DNA of 10,566 bases, taken from assembly GCA_023398345.1 (NCBI GenBank), contig JAEWSK010000291.1:1-10566 (forward strand). Reading direction: 5' to 3'. Both the position numbers and the translations under genes were made by a program. A model generated the notes under the pieces. That model saw only the letters and a list, made by a program, of their open reading frames with translations, was not told where the DNA came from and made no database searches. Of this stretch, positions 1 to 7,458 are shown piece by piece. This DNA is from Armatimonadota bacterium. GTDB taxonomy: Bacteria > Armatimonadota > UBA5829. Position 1 is the stretch's first letter. Each line of letters opens with the position of its first letter.

Positions 1-369
1 ATACTTAACTATGGTCATACGGTCGGCCATGCGATTGAAGTGTTGAACGGCTACGGTCGATACCGGCACGGAGAGGCGTCGTCGATTGGAATGGTGACTG
101 AAGCGCTGCTGTCCGAGCAATTGGGTAAGGCTCAGCCTGGATTGGCACGCGAGGTGGCAAGATTGTTGGCAAAGATGCGTCTGCCGATTATGATGGACGC
201 CTCGCTTTGCACAAATAATATGCTTATAGCTGCGCAGTTGGACAAAAAGACGCTGGGTGGAACGCTGCGCCTGGCGCTGCCGGATAAGATTGGTGGTTGT
301 TCGATAGTCGAGGTCACAAGTGAAGCTTTGGCCGATGCTATTGAAGCTCATAGGCGGTGGAGGCCGTGA
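1..369 (+). CDS. aroB: 3-dehydroquinate synthase, C-terminal part (5' end outside window)
   Basis: This is the last ~122 codons of the cytoplasmic enzyme that converts DAHP to 3-dehydroquinate, the second step of the shikimate pathway. The open frame runs from base 1, so the gene is cut by the window edge; the ATG at 40 is internal. The first residues read NYGHTVGHAIE, and residues 24-32 read HGEASSIGM. Together these are the family's two metal-binding histidine motifs. The tail has the usual DKK...G.L...LP..IG pattern and ends where the family normally ends, so the 3' end looks intact. It is followed after 50 bases by the kinase gene on the same strand. The identification rests on motif recognition and is firm; the N-terminal NAD-binding half is not visible. 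Confidence 0.95.
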   Translation: MLNYGHTVGHAIEVLNGYGRYRHGEASSIGMVTEALLSEQLGKAQPGLAREVARLLAKMRLPIMMDASLCTNNMLIAAQLDKKTLGGTLRLALPDKIGGCSIVEVTSEALADAIEAHRRWRP

Positions 370-373
370 GGCT

Positions 374-400
374 TTGACTGAATGTTGCATGTCGTTTAAT
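374..400 (+). promoter_or_regulatory. possible weak promoter before the kinase gene
   Basis: A TTGACT at 374-379 is followed after 15 bases by TTTAAT at 395-400, inside the only sizeable gap (50 bases) of the plus-strand gene run. The spacer is shorter than the usual 17, so this is only a candidate for an internal start separating aroB from the kinase-rpe-rib genes. Confidence 0.25.
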
Positions 401-406
401 TGCTAC

Positions 407-412
407 GGAGGG
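407..412 (+). promoter_or_regulatory. ribosome binding site supporting the TTG start at 420
   Basis: GGAGGG lies 8 bases (counted from GGAGG) before the TTG at 420. This fixes the start of the kinase homologue at a non-ATG codon. The next residues are a typical kinase N-terminus leading into the glycine loop. Confidence 0.7.
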
Positions 413-419
413 CGAAGGC

Positions 420-2099
420 TTGATAGGCCAGATTATCAACTATCGCTACGAAGTTCTTGAAAAAATTGGTGACGGAGACGTTTTTTCTGTCTATAAGGCC
501 CGTGACAAGGTGCTTAACAGACTTGTTGCATTAAAGTCTATTCGACTGGAAAATACGGGCTTTACTGCCGCTGTTCGAGCGGGGTATCAAAATGTTGCCG
601 CGTTGGATCATCCATTTATTGCACGCGTGCTTGAGGCGGATGTGACATCGGAGCAGTCATTTGTGGCTTGCGAGTATGTTCGCGGGATTAATGTCAAAGA
701 TAGGGTTTCCCGCGCAGGCGCGATGCAAGTTCCATTAGCGCTGGACATAATAGTCCCCGTCCTGGAGGCTTTGGAGTATGCCCATGCGAATCGCGTTGTG
801 CATGGGGATCTTCGCAGTTCAGATGTTATCGTCAGCACTGACGGAGAGGTGAAAGTTACCGATTTCGGCCTTGCATCTGCGCTTAGAGCTTGTCCTGAAA
901 TAGCCGACAAGCTGGGGACAAGATCGGTTCACTACGAAGCTCCTGAGATTGCAGAAGGCGCCGCACCGTCGGTTAGCTCTGATCTTTACTCCGTCGGCGT
1001 GATACTTTATGAGATGCTCACCGGATCTTTGCCATTTGAAGGCCCAACTGCTGTTGCAGTGGCCCTAAAGCAGGCAAAGGAGACTCCAGTAGCCCCGCGT
1101 GCGCTCAATACGGCTGTTCCTAAGTCGCTTAGCGATTTAGTGATGCGTGCGATCGACAGAGTGGCCGATGAGCGATTTCCCAACGCAAGCTCGATGCTTG
1201 CCGATGTTCGTTCGATTCGAGATGCGCTCCGTGTGGGCAAGCCGATAAGTGTGCCTCAGCCTTCGGTTTCTGCACGATTGGAACCGGAAGAGGAGCGCGA
1301 GAACGAAGGGTTGCTCGGACGATCGGCGTATTTGTGGCTGACGGGCGCTTTTGTGCTTGTAGTTGTGCTTGCTGGCATGCTGACTGTTTATTTCAACACT
1401 CGGGATACAAAGATTGTTGTGCCAAACATACTGGGGATGACTGTTGAGGAAGCCACCGAGAAGGCACAGGATGCAAACCTCACACTAGAGCAGGACGACT
1501 CAGGCGAGATTTACAGCAATGACTACGATGAAGGCACAATAGCATTTCAATTTCCTGGCGCAAATGCAAAAATTCCGCGTGACAAAGCTGTGCTAAAATA
1601 CAAAGTAAGTAAAGGCCCCAGCACCAAGCGCGTGCCGGATCTTATTGGCCGACTGGAGACTGACGCATATCAAACTCTTCAGGACGCCGGATTTACAATA
1701 GGCAAGGTGACAACTGAGTATAACGATAAGATTCCCGTTACGGCGGTAATAAAGCAAGATCCGGAAAAAGACGCAATGGCTTCGCCGGATAGTCCGATCA
1801 ATCTTGTGTTGAGTCTTGGCCCAAAACCCGAATCTAGGGATGAGTCAGTTCAGGACGACACTGGTTCATTGGATGCAAGAGAGCGCAATTTTACTGTTTC
1901 CGTGCGAGTGCCGTCGAATGCCGACGCGCAGCAGGAAGTGCGCATTGTAGTTGACGACGACCGCGGTGAGACCGTAGTTGTCCAGGAGTATCATGATGCA
2001 GGCGATCAGTTCGAGCAGGATGTGACCGCCTATGGTGACAGAGTTCGCATACGAGTATACGTGGGCGGACATGTTGTGAGTGATAAGAGTTATAAATGA
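420..2099 (+). CDS. PASTA-domain Ser/Thr kinase homologue (PrkC/PknB/StkP type) with a degenerate active site
   Basis: This 559-residue single-pass membrane protein has an N-terminal kinase fold (about 8-270), a charged linker, a transmembrane helix (about 303-325), two PASTA repeats (about 333-400 and 403-468) and a beta-rich tail (about 489-559). PASTA kinases normally bind cell-wall fragments outside the cell and phosphorylate Ser/Thr inside. Retained features are K39 (VALK), D130 of the catalytic loop, DFG at 148-150, APE at 174-176 and SDLYSVG at 187-193. Departures from the consensus are F22 for the third glycine of the loop, no Glu at the aligned alpha-C position (G55), HGD for HRD at 128-130, R132 for the catalytic-loop Lys, and D135 for the Mg-binding Asn. 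It could be a weak or atypical kinase or a pseudokinase; I do not assign prkC outright. The TTG start has a good ribosome binding site. The stop overlaps the rpe start (ATGA), implying translational coupling. Confidence 0.9.
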   Translation: MIGQIINYRYEVLEKIGDGDVFSVYKARDKVLNRLVALKSIRLENTGFTAAVRAGYQNVAALDHPFIARVLEADVTSEQSFVACEYVRGINVKDRVSRAGAMQVPLALDIIVPVLEALEYAHANRVVHGDLRSSDVIVSTDGEVKVTDFGLASALRACPEIADKLGTRSVHYEAPEIAEGAAPSVSSDLYSVGVILYEMLTGSLPFEGPTAVAVALKQAKETPVAPRALNTAVPKSLSDLVMRAIDRVADERFPNASSMLADVRSIRDALRVGKPISVPQPSVSARLEPEEERENEGLLGRSAYLWLTGAFVLVVVLAGMLTVYFNTRDTKIVVPNILGMTVEEATEKAQDANLTLEQDDSGEIYSNDYDEGTIAFQFPGANAKIPRDKAVLKYKVSKGPSTKRVPDLIGRLETDAYQTLQDAGFTIGKVTTEYNDKIPVTAVIKQDPEKDAMASPDSPINLVLSLGPKPESRDESVQDDTGSLDARERNFTVSVRVPSNADAQQEVRIVVDDDRGETVVVQEYHDAGDQFEQDVTAYGDRVRIRVYVGGHVVSDKSYK

Positions 2100-2767
2100 G
2101 CAGACAAATTGAGATACATCCGTCGCTGTTATCGGCGGACTTTAGCAATTTAAGCAAGGCAGTTGCCAGTGTGGATGACTGCGCACAAGGAATCCATTGC
2201 GATGTTATGGACGGGTGCTTTGTGCCGAATATCACATTTGGACCGCTTGTAGTTAAGGCAATTAAGCCGTATACGAAGCTTCCACTATGCTGCCATTTGA
2301 TGATTGAGCAGCCGGAGCGCTATATAAATGCGTTTGTTGAGGCGGGAGCGGCGGAGATTACAGTGCATGCCGAAGCGTGCATTCATCTTCATCGCACTCT
2401 TCAGCAGATCAAAGCAGCAGGTGTTCGAGCCGGTGTTGCCTTGAACCCGTCAACTCCGCTGTGCATGGTAGAAAACGTGTTTTCGGACATGGACGTTTTG
2501 CTGATTATGTCAGTCAATCCCGGCTTTGGTGGGCAAAGCTTTATAAGCGGTATGCTTCAAAAGATTGGATTTGCTCGACAGATGGCTGAAGAACTCAACC
2601 CAGAGCTTGATATTGCCGTAGATGGCGGTGTCGATATAAAAACAATATCCGACGTCGCTGCCGCGGGCGCAAATATTCTAATTGCAGGGACTGCTGTTTT
2701 TGGGAATCCGTCTGGCGTTGTGGATGCATGCGCCGCATTAAAAGCAGCGGCCGACAGGCATGAATAG
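2096..2767 (+). CDS. rpe: ribulose-phosphate 3-epimerase
   Basis: This cytoplasmic TIM-barrel enzyme interconverts D-ribulose 5-phosphate and D-xylulose 5-phosphate in the pentose phosphate pathway. The length (223 residues) is typical. Visible motifs are PSLLSADF at 9-16, HCDVMDG at 34-40 (metal ligands H34 and D36, with D36 also a catalytic acid/base), H67 in CHLM, MSVNPGFGGQ at 138-147, and VDGG at 175-178, which carries the second catalytic/metal aspartate D176. The C-terminal phosphate-binding segment around 197-204 (AGTAVFGN) is present. The ATG overlaps the kinase stop by four bases, and the TAG stop shares one base with the GTG of ribD. The product therefore looks stoichiometrically tied to both neighbours. 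Its substrate is also the substrate of the RibB activity encoded downstream, which fits the gene order. Confidence 0.97.
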   Translation: MSRQIEIHPSLLSADFSNLSKAVASVDDCAQGIHCDVMDGCFVPNITFGPLVVKAIKPYTKLPLCCHLMIEQPERYINAFVEAGAAEITVHAEACIHLHRTLQQIKAAGVRAGVALNPSTPLCMVENVFSDMDVLLIMSVNPGFGGQSFISGMLQKIGFARQMAEELNPELDIAVDGGVDIKTISDVAAAGANILIAGTAVFGNPSGVVDACAALKAAADRHE

Positions 2768-3855
2768 TGAATGACACCGATTATATGCGTCTGGCGTTGC
2801 GACTTGCAAAGCGCGGCAGGACAAGCCCTAACCCTATGGTTGGGGCGGTTGTCGTTAAGGACGGCGTTGTTGTAGGAAAGGGCTATCACCCTTGCGCCGG
2901 CAAAGATCACGCCGAGGTGTTCGCGCTGCGCGATGCCGGCAATATGGCCGCTGGCGCGACCCTTTATGTGACTCTCGAACCGTGCTGCCATATTGGTCGG
3001 ACGCCGCCATGCACCGATGCGATTATCAAATCAGGCGTGGCGCGAGTGTTTGCTGCGATGGCTGATCCTGATGTCAAAGTGTCCGGTATGGGATTTGCCC
3101 GCCTAAGAGAGTCCGGAATTGAAGTCGAATGCGGGCTGTGCGAATCTGAGGCAATTGCACTCAACGAGGCATATATAAAGCATCGCACTACATCTTTGCC
3201 GCTGGTAATATTAAAATCGGCGATGAGCCTTGACGGCAAAATTGCAACGAGAACCGGCAATGCAAAATGGATCACAGGTGAACCATCTCGCGCTTATGCG
3301 CATAAAATAAGACGTCAGGTGGACGCGATAGTTGTGGGGGCGAACACCGTTCGTGTTGATGACCCTCGTTTATCAGCTCGATCGGGGTGTCGGTCATATT
3401 TCCCGACTCGCATTGTTGTAACAAACAGCGGCAATGTTTCTGTTGATGCAAAATTGTTCTCAGAGCCCGGCTGTTCTATTGTTGCTGCGTCAAAGCATGC
3501 CGATAAACAGTCGCTTAAGAAACTTGAGCAGCAAGGCGCGCGTATAATCACTTTGGAAGACCATGCCGGGCGGGCGTCGATGGCCGATCTGATGCGCCAG
3601 CTTGCTGAGATGGGCTGCCTGTCTGTTCTAATCGAAGGTGGTGGCGAACTAGCGGCATCGGCACTAGAAGAGCGCGTTGTCGATAAGGCGCTTTTTTTCT
3701 ATGCGCCGCGAATTATAGGCGGACGCGACGCCGTAAGTGCGATTGGTGGCCTTGGAGCAAAAGATGTTGCGCATGCGATCACTCTCGATCGAATGCGCGT
3801 AAGGCGTTTTGGTGAGGATATAGCTGTCGAAGGCTACGTTGTTTATCCGTCGTGA
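2767..3855 (+). CDS. ribD: bifunctional diaminohydroxyphosphoribosylaminopyrimidine deaminase / 5-amino-6-(5-phosphoribosylamino)uracil reductase
   Basis: RibD catalyses the second and third steps of the GTP branch of riboflavin synthesis: deamination of the pyrimidine, then NADPH-dependent reduction of the ribosyl chain. The N-terminal cytidine-deaminase-like domain (about 1-140) has SPNPMVGAVVV at 20-30 and a zinc site formed by H48 (HAE, with catalytic E50), C73 and C82 in the EPCCHIGRTPPC motif. The C-terminal reductase domain (about 145-362) has SLDGKIA at 154-160, WITGEPSR at 168-175, VGANTVRVDDPRL at 190-202 and the IEGGGE loop at 289-294. The length (362 residues) is normal. The GTG start shares its first base with the rpe stop, and the next in-frame ATG (codon 7) would trim the deaminase domain. 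The ribosome binding site is weak, suggesting translation by coupling to rpe. Confidence 0.97.
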   Translation: MNDTDYMRLALRLAKRGRTSPNPMVGAVVVKDGVVVGKGYHPCAGKDHAEVFALRDAGNMAAGATLYVTLEPCCHIGRTPPCTDAIIKSGVARVFAAMADPDVKVSGMGFARLRESGIEVECGLCESEAIALNEAYIKHRTTSLPLVILKSAMSLDGKIATRTGNAKWITGEPSRAYAHKIRRQVDAIVVGANTVRVDDPRLSARSGCRSYFPTRIVVTNSGNVSVDAKLFSEPGCSIVAASKHADKQSLKKLEQQGARIITLEDHAGRASMADLMRQLAEMGCLSVLIEGGGELAASALEERVVDKALFFYAPRIIGGRDAVSAIGGLGAKDVAHAITLDRMRVRRFGEDIAVEGYVVYPS

Positions 3856-3861
3856 GGATTT

Positions 3862-4497
3862 ATGTTCACTGGTCTCATTGAAGAATTGGGGACGGTAAAA
3901 AGCCTGACACGCGGCATGGTCGGCACGCTTGTCGTTGTCGGACCGAAGATTGCTGAATCTGTTAAGATTGGTGATAGTGTCGCAGTAAACGGCTCATGTT
4001 TAACGGTGACGTCAATTTCTGGCGTGGAACTTGCATTTGAAGCCGTGCCTGAGACATTTTCTCGCACGACACTAGGTGATCTAGCGCCGGGCCAAACGGT
4101 CAATCTTGAATCCAGCCTTAAAGCCGGTGAGCCTATTGGCGGTCATTTCGTTCAAGGGCATGTGGACGGAGTCGGCACGGTTGTCAGTTCGCGCTCGTTG
4201 GGTGAGTCACGAGTTATTCGCATCAACGCGCCAGCCGATGTTTTGCGATATGTTGTTGAAAAGGGCAGCATCGCAATTGACGGCATTAGCCTTACAGTGG
4301 CTTCATGTGACAGCATGGGGTTTACTTTGGCTGTTATCCCGCATACGCTTGATGCAACGACGCTGCATACCAAGCAAACTGGTGATAAGGTAAATCTTGA
4401 GGCGGACATACTGGGCAAATACGTTGAGAAAATGCTTGGTCGATTACAAGTATCATCTGTAACTGAAGAACTTCTGCGTGATGCAGGTTTTATGTGA
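3862..4497 (+). CDS. ribE: riboflavin synthase, alpha subunit
   Basis: This enzyme performs the last step of riboflavin synthesis, dismutating two 6,7-dimethyl-8-ribityllumazine molecules to riboflavin and the pyrimidine that RibH reuses. It has the diagnostic N-terminus MFTGLIE and two tandem lumazine-binding barrels (about 1-87 and 98-190). The barrels carry CLTV (46-49) and the matching SLTV (143-146). GGHFVQGHVDG (93-103) joins the two halves, VIPHT lies at 158-162, and NLEADILGKY at 178-187 closes the second barrel. The length of 211 residues is usual. The ATG lies six bases after the ribD stop with a close GAGGA, so translation is probably coupled. This protein is called RibE in Bacillus-style nomenclature and RibC in E. 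coli. Confidence 0.96.
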   Translation: MFTGLIEELGTVKSLTRGMVGTLVVVGPKIAESVKIGDSVAVNGSCLTVTSISGVELAFEAVPETFSRTTLGDLAPGQTVNLESSLKAGEPIGGHFVQGHVDGVGTVVSSRSLGESRVIRINAPADVLRYVVEKGSIAIDGISLTVASCDSMGFTLAVIPHTLDATTLHTKQTGDKVNLEADILGKYVEKMLGRLQVSSVTEELLRDAGFM

Positions 4498-4509
4498 TAA
4501 GAAGGTGTA

Positions 4510-5775
4510 TTGGCGCTTATGAAAGACGAAAGTAACGTCTTAGCAACTATTCCTGAAGTTCTTGAAGAGCTTCGGGCCGGCAGAATGGTCATAGTCGTTG
4601 ACGACGAAGATCGCGAAAATGAAGGCGATTTTATTATGGCCGCTGAGAAAATCACGCCCGATGCCGTCAACTTTTTGACCAAGTATGGGCGTGGCATGAT
4701 TTGTGTGCCGACGACTGACGAACGTTTGGAAGAGCTTGGTCTGCCTGATATGGTGGATCATAATACAGCAAAGCTTGGCACTGCATTTACTGTTAGCGTA
4801 GATGCGGTTCATGGCACAACGACCGGCATCTCAGCATCGGATCGAGCGATTACGATCAAGACATTTGTAGATCCAGATGCAAAACCCGAAGACCTTGCGC
4901 GGCCAGGTCATATTCACCCGCTGCGTGCCGAAGAAGGCGGAGTGCTGGTTAGAGCAGGTCACACTGAAGCTGTTGTCGATCTTGTTCGACTGGCGGGTAT
5001 GGGTTCGGCCGGTGTGCTTTGTGAGATTCTCAGCGATGATGGCTCGATGGCGCGGCTTCCTGAGCTTCGTGAAATCGCGGCAAAGTGGAACATGAAAATA
5101 GCTACCATTGCCGATCTTATCAAATATAGGCGTGTTAACGAGCGCCTTGTGTTTAAGTTTGCAACTTGCCGAATTCCGACGCAGTACGGCGAGTTTATGG
5201 CGCATGGCTATCAAGCGACGGTAGAGTCTAGCCCGTATATTGCGATGGTGATGGGCGATGTGTCAGACGGCGAGCCGACGCTGGTTAGAATTCACTCCGG
5301 CTGTCTTACAGGCGATGTGTTGGGTTCGCTTCGCTGCGACTGCGGTGAACAGCTTCATGAATCTATGCGTATGATTGCCGAAGAGGGCAAAGGCGTTCTG
5401 CTCTATATTTATCATCAAGAGGGCAGGGGAATCGGCTTAGTAAATAAGCTTAAAGCATATGTGCTTCAGGATCATGGGGCCGACACGGTCGAAGCAAATC
5501 ACATGTTGGGTTTTCCTGGCGACATGCGCGATTATGGCCTTGGTGCGCAGATCCTTGTTGATCTCGGACTTAGGAAAATTCGCGTGTTGACAAATAATCC
5601 CGGTAAATTGGCTGGTTTGCAAGGATATGATCTTGAAATAGTCGAGCGCGTGCCGCTTGTTTGTCAGCCTAATGCCGACAACTCTCGGTATCTAAACACA
5701 AAACGCGAAAAGATGGGCCATGTGCTCGACGAGAAACTTTTTCATTGTCAGTGCGACGAATGCTCAGACGAGTAA
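4510..5775 (+). CDS. ribBA: bifunctional 3,4-dihydroxy-2-butanone-4-phosphate synthase / GTP cyclohydrolase II
   Basis: This fused enzyme feeds both branches of riboflavin synthesis. The N-terminal RibB domain (about 10-208) turns ribulose 5-phosphate into the four-carbon phosphate. It shows DDEDRENEGD at 31-40, the HTEA segment with H151, and E172. The C-terminal RibA domain (about 213-410) opens the GTP ring. It has zinc cysteines C265, C276 and C278, YHQEGRGIGL at 301-310 and TNNPGK at 361-366. Length (421) and order match the common fusion, and both active sites look complete. The TTG at 4510 is listed as start with AAGG only four bases upstream. The ATG at 4519, three codons in and 13 bases from that AAGG, is an equally possible start and changes no domain. 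The C-terminus carries a short Cys-rich tail (HCQCDEC) whose meaning is unknown. Confidence 0.96.
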   Translation: MALMKDESNVLATIPEVLEELRAGRMVIVVDDEDRENEGDFIMAAEKITPDAVNFLTKYGRGMICVPTTDERLEELGLPDMVDHNTAKLGTAFTVSVDAVHGTTTGISASDRAITIKTFVDPDAKPEDLARPGHIHPLRAEEGGVLVRAGHTEAVVDLVRLAGMGSAGVLCEILSDDGSMARLPELREIAAKWNMKIATIADLIKYRRVNERLVFKFATCRIPTQYGEFMAHGYQATVESSPYIAMVMGDVSDGEPTLVRIHSGCLTGDVLGSLRCDCGEQLHESMRMIAEEGKGVLLYIYHQEGRGIGLVNKLKAYVLQDHGADTVEANHMLGFPGDMRDYGLGAQILVDLGLRKIRVLTNNPGKLAGLQGYDLEIVERVPLVCQPNADNSRYLNTKREKMGHVLDEKLFHCQCDECSDE

Positions 5776-5784
5776 AGCGTAATT

Positions 5785-5791
5785 GAGGAGG
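5785..5791 (+). promoter_or_regulatory. strong ribosome binding site deciding the ribH TTG start
   Basis: GAGGAGG lies 10 bases before the TTG at 5802. A stop codon at 5784-5786 in the ribH frame rules out any earlier start. An ATG at 5794 is only two bases from this site and in another frame, where it would encode 11 residues, so it is probably not used. Confidence 0.65.
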
Positions 5792-5801
5792 TAATGGGAA
5801 A

Positions 5802-6269
5802 TTGCCGAAGACATACGAAGGTAAATTAATAGCCGAGGGGTTGAAGTTTGGTATAGTCGCAAGCAGGTTCAACGAATTTATTACCAACAAACTCCTTGAA
5901 GGCTCCGTCGATGCGCTGAAACGACATGGCGCGGACGAATCGGACATCGCAATCGCATGGGTTCCAGGTGCGTTCGAGATACCTATGATTGCAAAAAGAA
6001 TGGCAGATAGTGGCAAATATGACGCTGTTATCTGTTTAGGTACGGTGATTCGTGGTTCGACGCCGCACTTCGACTACGTTGCGTCCGAAGTATCAAAGGG
6101 CGTTGCGCAAGTGGGTTTGCAGGCGTGTCTGCCCGTCATATTTGGGGTAATAACAACCGATAATATCGAGCAGGCAATTGAGCGCGCGGGCACTAAGGCG
6201 GGCAACAAGGGCTTCCAAGCAGCCGAATCCGCGATTGAAATGGCCAATCTACTCAAAAGCATGGGGTAG
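5802..6269 (+). CDS. ribH: 6,7-dimethyl-8-ribityllumazine synthase
   Basis: RibH condenses the RibA/RibD pyrimidine product with the RibB four-carbon phosphate to give lumazine, usually as a pentamer or a 60-subunit capsid that can enclose riboflavin synthase. The 155-residue sequence closely resembles Bacillus RibH as I remember it. It has FGIVASRFN at 16-24, WVPGAFEIP at 53-61, and [13 protein letters not shown] at 80-92 with the catalytic histidine H89. [11 protein letters not shown] lies at 127-137, with the substrate-phosphate-binding R128. The TTG start follows a strong ribosome binding site. A 26-base gap separates it from ribBA, and the protease gene starts three bases after its stop. 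The order ribD-ribE-ribBA-ribH is the classical Gram-positive rib operon order. Confidence 0.97.
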   Translation: MPKTYEGKLIAEGLKFGIVASRFNEFITNKLLEGSVDALKRHGADESDIAIAWVPGAFEIPMIAKRMADSGKYDAVICLGTVIRGSTPHFDYVASEVSKGVAQVGLQACLPVIFGVITTDNIEQAIERAGTKAGNKGFQAAESAIEMANLLKSMG

Positions 6270-6272
6270 TCG

Positions 6273-7445
6273 ATGAAGAGATACATATCTTATGTAGCTG
6301 TGTTTGTGCTTGGTTTTCTCGTTTGCGCGTGGAGCATTAATCACTTCTATGGCTCCCCGACGCAGTTTTCTGCTCAGTCCGGTGGGCCGGTTTCGCACAA
6401 CGGGCTCAAAATTGTTGGTCGTGGACAAGACAATCCGATAAGATCAGCGGCGAGCAAGGTGAGTCAGTATGTTGTCAATATCGACACGATAGGTCGCCCT
6501 ATCCAGCAGCCGACAGATATGTTTGGCATGATCTTTGGCGGGCCGCGCCAGATAATTCCAAAGGGCCAAGGCTCCGGTGTTATCTTTACACCCGATGGCT
6601 ATATCGTCACAAACAATCACGTCATAAAAGACGCCGCGAAGGTGACGGTTATGCTCAAAAACGGCAGAAAGTATTCGGCAAAGTTAATTGGCCGCGATGC
6701 GCGAACGGACTTGGCCGTCATTAAGATTGACGCTAAGGCATTGCCGTATGCCACATTTGCCGATTCCGATACTGCGCAGGTCGGCGACTGGGTTATTGCC
6801 GTGGGAAGCCCATTGGGTTTTGAGTCGTCCGTAACGGCCGGAGTCATCAGCGCGACAAAGCGCAGCGTGGGCGGTATGGTATCCGAGCGTCTGATTCAGA
6901 CGGATGCTTCAATTAACCCCGGCAACAGCGGCGGTGCGCTTGCCGACTTGGATGGAAAAGTTGTTGGCATAAACGTGCTTATTGCATCGACATCCGGTGG
7001 TAGCGTGGGCATCGGCTTTGCAATACCAAGCAACCTCGTTCGCACTATCGCTAACAAGCTCAAGACCAGCGGCAAAGTGGTGCATCCATGGCTGGGCGTG
7101 TCATATATTCCACTTGATATTTATAGATCTCAAGCCGAGACCAGCACTATGCCAATTGTGTCTGGAAACGGTGTTGTAGTAAATGGTATTATGCAAAACA
7201 GCCCCGCTTCTCGTGCCGGGCTACAAAAAGGCGATGTCATTCGCAAGATTGATGGCAAGCCGATATCGGGCAGCACAAAAGCGAACCGCGGATACGTTTT
7301 GCTCAATGAAGAAATCGAGAAAAAAGGTGTCAATGACACTGTCTTACTCGATGTATTGCAAGTAAGCTCCGGGCGAACAGTGAAACTCAAAGTTAAGCTT
7401 GGCGAAATGCCTGTAAATTTAACTGCCCCGCAGGAGCAGCCTTGA
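6273..7445 (+). CDS. HtrA/DegP-like trypsin-type serine protease with one PDZ domain, membrane-anchored
   Basis: This 390-residue protein is a probable envelope quality-control protease that degrades misfolded extracytoplasmic proteins. An uncleaved signal anchor is predicted at about 4-22, followed by a short linker and a protease domain at about 55-265. The catalytic triad is complete: H116 in TNNHV, D146 in TDLAVIKI, and S219 in GNSGG. The oxyanion-loop context INPGNSGGAL is canonical. One PDZ domain spans about 270-378 (WLGVSYIPL at the start, PASRAGLQKGDVI at 311-323), matching the HtrA/DegS/HtrB layout rather than two-PDZ DegP. The ATG follows the ribH stop by three bases with GGGG six bases upstream, so it appears to ride on the rib transcript. 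It has no evident link to riboflavin; the link to the upstream PASTA protein, if any, would be the cell envelope. I leave the symbol blank because paralogues cannot be told apart. Confidence 0.93.
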   Translation: MKRYISYVAVFVLGFLVCAWSINHFYGSPTQFSAQSGGPVSHNGLKIVGRGQDNPIRSAASKVSQYVVNIDTIGRPIQQPTDMFGMIFGGPRQIIPKGQGSGVIFTPDGYIVTNNHVIKDAAKVTVMLKNGRKYSAKLIGRDARTDLAVIKIDAKALPYATFADSDTAQVGDWVIAVGSPLGFESSVTAGVISATKRSVGGMVSERLIQTDASINPGNSGGALADLDGKVVGINVLIASTSGGSVGIGFAIPSNLVRTIANKLKTSGKVVHPWLGVSYIPLDIYRSQAETSTMPIVSGNGVVVNGIMQNSPASRAGLQKGDVIRKIDGKPISGSTKANRGYVLLNEEIEKKGVNDTVLLDVLQVSSGRTVKLKVKLGEMPVNLTAPQEQP

Positions 7446-7458
7446 GATCGGGGCAATC

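Noticed and set aside
1891..2235. Minus-strand open frame across the kinase/rpe junction
   Set aside because: It is antisense to the kinase tail and the start of rpe, has no family resemblance, and its composition is that of a reverse-frame translation.
4152..4697. Long minus-strand open frame (181 codons) across ribE and ribBA
   Set aside because: It spans two well-identified plus-strand genes, shows no recognisable motifs, and is an expected antisense shadow of biased codon use.
5794..5829. ATG two bases after the strong ribH ribosome binding site, opening an 11-codon frame over the ribH start
   Set aside because: Spacing to the site is too short for initiation, whereas the TTG at 5802 is well placed; a regulatory leader peptide is possible but unsupported.
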